From the NCBI RefSeq assembly GCF_923081025.1, contig NZ_CAKLPZ010000006.1, positions 1 through 64,000 of the forward strand: a stretch of 64,000 bases of DNA. Direction: 5' to 3'. A model generated the notes under the pieces. The model was not told where the DNA came from. It ran no database searches and was given only the letters and a program-made list of their open reading frames with translations. Source of the stretch: Neolewinella maritima (lineage in GTDB: Bacteria > Bacteroidota > Bacteroidia > Chitinophagales > Saprospiraceae). Within the stretch, counting starts at the first letter, position 1. Each line of letters starts with the position of its first letter. Position numbers and translations under genes: made by a program. Of the stretch, positions 57,989 to 64,000 are shown piece after piece.

Positions 57989-60235
57989 TTAAAGGGTTGC
58001 GGACTTCAGGCGCAGGCTGTTGAGCACTACGGAAACCGAGCTGAAGGCCATGGCGGCTCCAGCGATCATGGGGTCAAGTAGAAAGCCGTTGATGGGGTAT
58101 AGCAGTCCGGCAGCAATGGGGATACCGATGAGATTGTAGATGAACGCCCAGAATAGGTTCTGCCGGATGCCGCGTACTGTCTGCTGAGACAGTTCGAGGG
58201 CACGGGGGATGGCGGTCAGGTCGGAGGTAATGAGTGTCATCTTGGCTACGTCCATGGCAATATCGGAGCCGTGGCCCATGGCGATGCTGACGTCGGCAGT
58301 CGCCAGGGCGTGACTATCGTTGATGCCGTCGCCGACCATGGCTACGACCCTGCCCCTTCCCTGTAGTTCTTCTACGAAGGTGGCCTTGTCGGCCGGCAGT
58401 ACTTCGGCGCGGTAGTCGTCCAGGCCTACCTGTTTGGCCACCGCAGCGGCGGTCTGCCGGTTATCGCCGGTAAGCATGTACACCTCGATGCCGCGCTCGT
58501 GGAGCGTGCGGATAGCACTGGCCGAGCTAGCCTTAACCGGATCGGCAATCGCGACCAGCCCGATGGCCTCGGTATTTCTAGCGACGAAGACGACGGTATT
58601 GGCCTCGTTGCGCAGGGCTTCGGCCCGGGTGCGGAGGTCAGTACTAAGCTGTAGGTCTTGCTCGCGCATCAGTCGCTCGTTGCCGACGTAGTAGGTGTTG
58701 GGTCCGTGCACGAAGCGAATGCCCTGGCCAGTGAGGCTCTCGAAGTCGTTGACTTCGGCTTCGATCAGGCGTTGGTCCTCGAGCCATTCGACCACGGCGC
58801 GGGCCAGAGGATGCTCCGATAGTGCTTCGCCCGCCCGCAGGATGCCCTTCACCGCACCGGCGTCCGCGACCCCCTCCCAGTGTTCAGCCGTAACGGTGGG
58901 CTTGCCCTGGGTGATGGTACCGGTCTTATCTAGTACGATAGCGTCGACGCGGTGACCCAGTTCGAGGCTCTCGGCGTCCTTGATGAGGATGTTATTTTCC
59001 GCCCCCTTACCGATGCCGACCATAATGGCCGTAGGTGTAGCCAAGCCAAGAGCGCAGGGACAGGCGATGACCAGCACGGCCACGGAGGCCAGCAGGGCGT
59101 GGGAGAAGGCGTCATCTCCACCCAGCAGCATCCAGGCGATGAAGGTCGCCGCGGCGATGCCGATCACGACGGGTACGAAGATACTAGCGATCCGGTCGAC
59201 CAGTTTTTGTACCGGGGCCTTGCTGCCCTGGGCTTCGCGGACCATACGGATGATGGAGGCCAGCAGCGTAGTACCGCCCACCTTCTCGGCCAGGAAGCGG
59301 AAGCTGCCGCGCTGATTGACGGTGCCGGCAAAAACGGCCTCGCCCGCCACCTTACGCACGGCCAGCGGCTCGCCGGTGATCATACTTTCGTCTACGAAGC
59401 TTTCGCCCGCGGTGACTTTACCGTCTACCGGGATCTTCTCGCCGGGTCGTACGAGTAGCATATGCCCTACCTGCACCTCTTCAGTCGGTAGCTCGGTCTC
59501 GCGACCGTCGACGATGGCGCGAACGGTCTTGGGTTGCAGACCGATCAGCTTCTTGATCGCCGAGGAGGTGTTGGACTTAGCGCGTTCCTCCAGCAACTTG
59601 CCCAGGGAGATGAATACGACGATGACCGTAGCGGCCTCGTAGTATACGTGGGCCGGCAGGCCGCGCGCCAGCCAGAATTCCGGATACACGGTGTTGAACA
59701 CGCTGAACAGGAAGGCGATGCCGGTACTCAGTGCCACCAGCGTATCCATATTGGCCGTGCCGTGGCGAGCCTGCCGGTACGCCCCCACGTAGAAGTGGCG
59801 ACCGAACCAGAAGAGCACCACCGCCGCCAGCACCAGCGAGATCCAGCGCCCGGCCTCCCACTCCATGAAGAACATCCCGATGATGAAGACTGGAAGAGTG
59901 AACACACTGGCCCAGAGCGTACGCCGCTTGAAGGTCTGGTAGGCCTCCTCCTTGAGTTCCTCCTGCACCGCGTCGGGATCCTCGGTATCGATCAGCAGGT
60001 CGTAGCCGACGGCTTGTACCGCACGGCGGAGTTCCTCGGCAGAGATCCGGGTACGATCGAAGTCCACTAGCGCCGTAGTATTGGCGTAGTTGACGCTCAC
60101 GCTGTGTACGCCGGGCACCTTAGCCAGGATGTTCTCCACGCCGGCCGCACAACTGGCGCAGCTCATCCCGGTGACGGGGAAGGAGGCGGGGCGGGCGGCG
60201 GAAGGCGATGGGGGCGAGACCAGGGTAGCGCTCAT
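57989..60235 (-). CDS. copA: Copper-exporting P1B-1 ATPase CopA
   Basis: A 748-aa P-type ATPase with one N-terminal HMA domain (GMSCASC, ~23), eight membrane helices, the CPC motif ([11 protein letters not shown], ~391), phosphorylation site DKTGTIT (~433) and GDGINDS. These are the marks of Cu(I)-exporting P1B-1 ATPases. The Ser after GDGIND replaces the usual Ala, a minor variant. It is followed by the HMA chaperone gene. Confidence 0.95.
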   Translation of the reverse strand: MSATLVSPPSPSAARPASFPVTGMSCASCAAGVENILAKVPGVHSVSVNYANTTALVDFDRTRISAEELRRAVQAVGYDLLIDTEDPDAVQEELKEEAYQTFKRRTLWASVFTLPVFIIGMFFMEWEAGRWISLVLAAVVLFWFGRHFYVGAYRQARHGTANMDTLVALSTGIAFLFSVFNTVYPEFWLARGLPAHVYYEAATVIVVFISLGKLLEERAKSNTSSAIKKLIGLQPKTVRAIVDGRETELPTEEVQVGHMLLVRPGEKIPVDGKVTAGESFVDESMITGEPLAVRKVAGEAVFAGTVNQRGSFRFLAEKVGGTTLLASIIRMVREAQGSKAPVQKLVDRIASIFVPVVIGIAAATFIAWMLLGGDDAFSHALLASVAVLVIACPCALGLATPTAIMVGIGKGAENNILIKDAESLELGHRVDAIVLDKTGTITQGKPTVTAEHWEGVADAGAVKGILRAGEALSEHPLARAVVEWLEDQRLIEAEVNDFESLTGQGIRFVHGPNTYYVGNERLMREQDLQLSTDLRTRAEALRNEANTVVFVARNTEAIGLVAIADPVKASSASAIRTLHERGIEVYMLTGDNRQTAAAVAKQVGLDDYRAEVLPADKATFVEELQGRGRVVAMVGDGINDSHALATADVSIAMGHGSDIAMDVAKMTLITSDLTAIPRALELSQQTVRGIRQNLFWAFIYNLIGIPIAAGLLYPINGFLLDPMIAGAAMAFSSVSVVLNSLRLKSATL

Positions 60236-60349
60236 GGTGAATGCGTTGACAAAGCCTTTGGTGGCACGGCTTTACTGAAAAACACGGTGGTCCGGCCGGC
60301 GGTTTTTCTATATTTTGATATGATGCACCGGAATACGTGCCGGGAAACA

Positions 60350-61783
60350 CTAGTGGCTGCCCTGTTGGCCGGCGGACTTTTCTGTAGGCTGATAGTCATA
60401 GTTACTAGAGGGTACCATACGGTAGATCTTGCCGGTCGTGCCGGACGGACCCGGGGTCTCACTGGTGAGTACGTACAGTTCACCGGCGGTATCCTGGGCG
60501 AAGGCGTTGATGTAGCGGCCGCGTCTTCGGTCCGCTGCGTTACGTATGGATACTTCGGACACGTCATACGGTCCTCCTCCACTGTTCCTGGCCGTGTAGA
60601 TCGCGCCAGCCGGGCTGTCGTGATGCTGGGTCCACATACCGAAGATGTAGTCTCCGTCCAGCTCACTGAACTGTCCGCCCCGGTAGACGTATCCCCCGAT
60701 GATGGCGATACCGTAGCCGTCGTAGCCTAGCGTGTCTTTATGGGGTAGGACGACAATGGGATCGATCAGCGGCGCGCCGTCGGGGGTTTGGTTGGGACAA
60801 TCGGCCAGGGGCTGCTTGGCGCTAGCGGCGTTGAAGCAGCTTGTGCCTTCCTTGACGTTCCAGCCGTAGTTACCACCGGACTGGATAATGTCCACCTCTT
60901 CCCATAGGTCCTGCCCCAGATCGGCGGCGAAGAGGGCGTTGCTACCACCGCGGTCGAACGAAAAGCGGTAGGGATTGCGCAGGCCGGTGGCGTACGTTTC
61001 GCGTACCCCTTCCCGGTCGGCTAGGAAGTTGTCGGCGGGTATACCGTAGGGGTCGCCCTGGTCGATGTCGATACGGATGATGCTGCCCAGCAGGTTTTGT
61101 GTCTGTTCTTGTCCATTGCCCCCGTCGTTGCGTTCGTACCAGTCGGCGAGGTGACCGGTGCCGGTGTCGTTAGCCCCACCGCCGTCACCGAGGCCCAGAT
61201 AGAGGTAGCCGTCCGGTCCGAAGGTGAGGGTGCCGCCGTTGTGGTTGCCCTGCGGCTCGTCAACGTACAGGAGAATACGTTCCGTACCGGTATCGGCCCG
61301 CAGGGGGTCGGCGGCATCCCGCCGGAACTCCGACAGGTGCTTGGTATGGCTATAGTCCGCCGGCGCACCGCTGCGTAGGGGGACGCTGTAGTGGACGAAA
61401 AAGCGGCCGTTGGCGGCATAGTCCGGGTGGAAGGCCAGGCCCAGCAGTCCGCGCTCTTCGTGCGCGGGCTTGAGGTCCATAATTTCATCCCGTAGGTCGA
61501 GGAAGGGCTGGTCTAGCAGCTGCCCTGCGGTATCGATGACGTAGACCACGCCGGGTTGGTCGACCACGTAGTAGCGACCGTCGGGGCCCTGCTCCATACT
61601 CAGCGGGTTGGTGAAGCCTTCGGCCAGCAGCTCAAGAGCTACGGAGCCGAGGGTGCTATCTGGTTGACTCGTGTCCGCCGCAGAGACATTATCCCGACTG
61701 GATTCACTGGGTAGACTACTCTGACAACCAGCAAGTACGAATAGCAGGGGCAGGTAGGCAAACAGGGAATAGGAATTTTTCAT
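60350..61783 (-). CDS. PQQ-dependent sugar dehydrogenase-like lipoprotein
   Basis: A 477-aa protein from the ATG at 61783 with a lipoprotein signal (LLFVLAGC). It is a six-bladed GSDH/sorbosone dehydrogenase propeller with VDQPGVVYVID, ERGLLGLAFHPDYAANGRF, EPQGNHNGGTLTFGPDGYLYLGLGDGG and EVDIIQSGGNYGWNVKEG, all typical. It would oxidise sugars at the cell surface if PQQ is available. It stands between two copper ATPase genes, which may be chance or may link it to envelope redox chemistry. No copper motif is visible. Confidence 0.9.
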   Translation of the reverse strand: MKNSYSLFAYLPLLFVLAGCQSSLPSESSRDNVSAADTSQPDSTLGSVALELLAEGFTNPLSMEQGPDGRYYVVDQPGVVYVIDTAGQLLDQPFLDLRDEIMDLKPAHEERGLLGLAFHPDYAANGRFFVHYSVPLRSGAPADYSHTKHLSEFRRDAADPLRADTGTERILLYVDEPQGNHNGGTLTFGPDGYLYLGLGDGGGANDTGTGHLADWYERNDGGNGQEQTQNLLGSIIRIDIDQGDPYGIPADNFLADREGVRETYATGLRNPYRFSFDRGGSNALFAADLGQDLWEEVDIIQSGGNYGWNVKEGTSCFNAASAKQPLADCPNQTPDGAPLIDPIVVLPHKDTLGYDGYGIAIIGGYVYRGGQFSELDGDYIFGMWTQHHDSPAGAIYTARNSGGGPYDVSEVSIRNAADRRRGRYINAFAQDTAGELYVLTSETPGPSGTTGKIYRMVPSSNYDYQPTEKSAGQQGSH

Positions 61784-61833
61784 TACGGTAGGTTTAGCAA
61801 AAGGAATTCGATGATTGGACGGTGTCCGGTATA

Positions 61834-64000
61834 TCAACTAAGCTTGCTTCGCAGCAATTGCGCGTTCACCGCACAGATCACGGTGCTTGCGCTCATCAGC
61901 GCCGCGCCAATGGCTGGGTTGATCATCAGTCCAGGCACGAAGCCCGTCGCCAGGGGCAGGGCTACTACGTTGTAGCCGGTGGCCCACCAGAGGTTTTGCA
62001 CCATTTTGCGGTGGGTGGCTTTGCCGAATAGGATCAGGTTGACGATATCATTCGGGTTGCTGTCGACGAGTACTATGTCGGCGGTCTCGGCAGCCACGTC
62101 GGTGCCCGAGCCGATGGCGATGCCCACGTCGGCCTGTGCCAGGGCCGGCGCATCGTTGACCCCGTCGCCGGTCATGGCCACGAACTCGCCAGCGGCCTGT
62201 AGCGCCTTGATCTTATCCTGCTTTTGTTCCGGTAGCACTTCGGCCATGTAGTCGTCCATGCCGAGCTCCCGGGCCACGGCGGCGGCCACCCGCTCGTTGT
62301 CGCCGGTCAGTAGCGAGCACTTGATGCCATTATTCTGCAGGGTTTTGATCGCGCCGGCGGAGCTTTTCCGGATTCGGTCGGCGAAGGTCACGAAGCCCGC
62401 TAGCGCACCGTCGATGATGATGAAAATCTTAGTGTCTACCGTCTCCTGCTCTTCGGCGGGGGCCGTGAGGCCGGTACGTTCGAGCATGGGGTAGCCACCA
62501 GCGCGTACCGCCCTGCCGTTGACCGTTCCGCTAACGCCCACACCGGCTTCGTACGCAAAGTCGCTACTAGCGGGTACCCGCAGACCGTCCGCCTTGGCGC
62601 GCCGCTGCAGTCCCTTGGCGATGTGGTGCTCCGAGCCGCTCTCCACGGCCGTGGCGTAACGCAGCAGTTCCGCCTCGTCGTAGGCGGCGTCCAGGGGGAC
62701 TACCCGCATCACTTCGTGGGAGCCCTCCGTCAGGGTACCCGTCTTGTCGAACACGATGGTCGTGATCTTGCGCGCGTTTTCGAAGGCGGTGCGGTTACGT
62801 ACTAGTAGGCCGTGCTTGGCCGATACGCTGGTCGAGATGGCCGCTACCAGGGGGACGGCCAGGCCCAGGGCGTGCGGGCAGCAGATCACCATCACCGTCA
62901 CCATTCGCTCCAGGGCGAAAGCCAGCTCGCTACCCAGCAGCAGCCACACCGCGAAGGTGCCAACCCCCCCCACCAGCGCTACGACGGTGAGCCACTTGGC
63001 GGCCCGGTCGGCCAGTTTTTGAGTCTGAGACTTCTGTCCCTGAGCGTCGCGCACCAGCTTGACTACCCGGCTGAGGTAGGTATCCTCCCCGGTCCCCTTC
63101 ACTTCTACGCGGATCGAGCCGCTGCCGTTGATCGACCCGCCGATGACCTCGGCTCCCGCGGCTTTGGTGACTGGCTTGCTCTCGCCAGTCAGCATGCTCT
63201 CGTTCAGGTCGGTCGTCCCCTCGGTGATGAGGCCATCGGCGGGTACTTTTTCTCCGGGTTTAATCACGATCAGGTTACCCGGCTTGAGCTCGCTTACGGG
63301 GACTTTCATCACATGATCGCCGTGTACTAGGTTGGCCTCATTGGGCATCAGCTCGGCCAGCGCCTCCAGCGCCCGGCTGGCACCGAGTACCGAGCGCATC
63401 TCGATCCAGTGGCCCACTAGCATGACGTCGATCAGGGTAGCCAGCTCCCAGAAGAAGGTCTTTCCCTCCAATCCAAAAACCACCGCGGAGCTATATAGGT
63501 AGGCCGCCGAGATGGCCACGGCGATCAGCGTCATCATCCCCGGCGCAGCCTTACCCAGCTCGTCCTTCAGTCCCTTCAGAAAGGGCCACCCGCCGTAGAA
63601 ATAAATGATCGTAGACAAGCCGAAGAGTACTAGCAGCTGCCCCGAGAGGTCCCAAGCTATCCCCAGCCACTGCTGAATCATCGGGGCTAGCAGGAGCACG
63701 GGGACGGTCAGCACCAGCGACACCCAGAAACGCTGCTTGAAGTCTTCGATCATCATGCGGTGATGATCGTGGTGACCGGCGTGCTCGCCGTCGTCCATCC
63801 GACCGTGGTCCATCTTCGAATGATCCATGGTACTGTGGTCCACGGTGGCCGTTCCGTCGTGGTTCTGGTCACTGATGGCCGCCTCGTGCCCGTGTTCGGT
63901 CAGCTCCGCCAGGTGATCCGCTACGGCTTCGGCCTCCTGCAGTCGGTAGGCACCGGCCCGGCCTAGGGCCTGGTTCAGCGTACTATCGGTGACGTGACGC
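61834..64000 (-). CDS. copB: CopB-type copper ATPase (P1B-3), 5' end beyond the window
   Basis: The frame is open from the stop at 61834 to the window edge, so the gene is partial here. The visible part starts inside the end of an HMA domain (VTDSTLNQALGRAGAYRLQE), then a His/Met/Asp-rich linker with three SxMDH-type repeats (STMDHSKMDHGRMDDGEHAGHHDHH). The ATPase follows with the CPH motif (ICCPHALGLAVP), DKTGTLT and GDGVND. CPH with a His-rich N terminus marks CopB/P1B-3 pumps for Cu or Ag. An internal GTG at 63843 is not the real start because coding sequence continues upstream. Confidence 0.93.
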   Translation of the reverse strand, partial: RHVTDSTLNQALGRAGAYRLQEAEAVADHLAELTEHGHEAAISDQNHDGTATVDHSTMDHSKMDHGRMDDGEHAGHHDHHRMMIEDFKQRFWVSLVLTVPVLLLAPMIQQWLGIAWDLSGQLLVLFGLSTIIYFYGGWPFLKGLKDELGKAAPGMMTLIAVAISAAYLYSSAVVFGLEGKTFFWELATLIDVMLVGHWIEMRSVLGASRALEALAELMPNEANLVHGDHVMKVPVSELKPGNLIVIKPGEKVPADGLITEGTTDLNESMLTGESKPVTKAAGAEVIGGSINGSGSIRVEVKGTGEDTYLSRVVKLVRDAQGQKSQTQKLADRAAKWLTVVALVGGVGTFAVWLLLGSELAFALERMVTVMVICCPHALGLAVPLVAAISTSVSAKHGLLVRNRTAFENARKITTIVFDKTGTLTEGSHEVMRVVPLDAAYDEAELLRYATAVESGSEHHIAKGLQRRAKADGLRVPASSDFAYEAGVGVSGTVNGRAVRAGGYPMLERTGLTAPAEEQETVDTKIFIIIDGALAGFVTFADRIRKSSAGAIKTLQNNGIKCSLLTGDNERVAAAVARELGMDDYMAEVLPEQKQDKIKALQAAGEFVAMTGDGVNDAPALAQADVGIAIGSGTDVAAETADIVLVDSNPNDIVNLILFGKATHRKMVQNLWWATGYNVVALPLATGFVPGLMINPAIGAALMSASTVICAVNAQLLRSKLS

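Noticed and set aside
61834-63843. CopB gene starting at the GTG at 63843
   Set aside because: The open frame continues upstream through a recognisable HMA-domain end to the window edge, so the true start lies outside.

Overview
The window looks like DNA from a member of the Bacteroidota, probably a marine or Saprospiria-type (Lewinella-like) bacterium. The grounds are a Bacteroidetes-type conjugation operon in the order traE-F-G-...-J-K-L-M-N, a TonB receptor with an N-terminal carboxypeptidase-regulatory-like domain, a CzcA-CzcC fusion, a DUF6660-type Cys/His protein, and promoters of the TTG-N20-TAnnTTTG kind. The lineage is inferred, not proven. The first ~170 bases are nearly pure G/C homopolymer and look like a contig end or a sequencing artefact.

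Bases ~190-19,400 are part of an integrative conjugative element or conjugative plasmid. On the minus strand lie an ArdC-like antirestriction metalloprotein, a small broken gene pair and a RadC/JAB-domain protein. The ArdC and RadC genes are preceded by the same ~107-bp promoter and hairpin leader. A plus-strand transfer operon (4.2-16.7 kb) follows. It encodes two pilin-like TraE proteins, TraF, the TraG/VirB4 ATPase, four consecutive secreted helical proteins (at least three of them visibly related), TraJ, TraK, a TraL-like protein, TraM, TraN and a lipoprotein. It ends in a strong bidirectional terminator. A minus-strand tail carries two unknown proteins, a BRO-N protein and a short tyrosine recombinase with palindromic DNA just upstream. 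No relaxase or coupling protein is in the window.

Bases 19.5-38 kb look chromosomal or accessory. They hold an OmpR/HK two-component pair, two tandem PAP2 phosphatases and an MFS transporter, then a long run of minus-strand genes: TonB receptor, TolC, adaptor, AcrB-like RND pump, START-domain protein, an 82-aa protein sharing the START protein's N-terminal module, HD hydrolase, PAP2, PepSY-like protein and MscS channel. A GT39-type glycosyltransferase is transcribed divergently from the TonB receptor.

Bases 38.1-47.4 kb are a heavy-metal efflux operon: a Cys/His protein, a CzcA-CzcC fusion, CzcB, a 61-aa protein, a P1B-4 ATPase and a CDF-like transporter. Divergent from it is a decayed Crp/Fnr regulator gene. 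It is followed by a sterol-desaturase-family gene and a DoxX-DsrE pair, each preceded by a perfect TGTGA-N6-TCACA palindrome.

Bases 50.5-57.7 kb look like a defence/mobility island. It holds a second short tyrosine recombinase, a large MmeI-like restriction-modification protein, a PIN / XRE-ImmA toxin-antitoxin-like pair with a candidate operator, a DUF1508 protein and a striking protein made of eleven 17-residue repeats. The window ends in copper-handling genes: an HMA chaperone-like protein, CopA, a lipoprotein sugar dehydrogenase of the PQQ-GDH fold, and a CopB-type ATPase that runs off the right edge.
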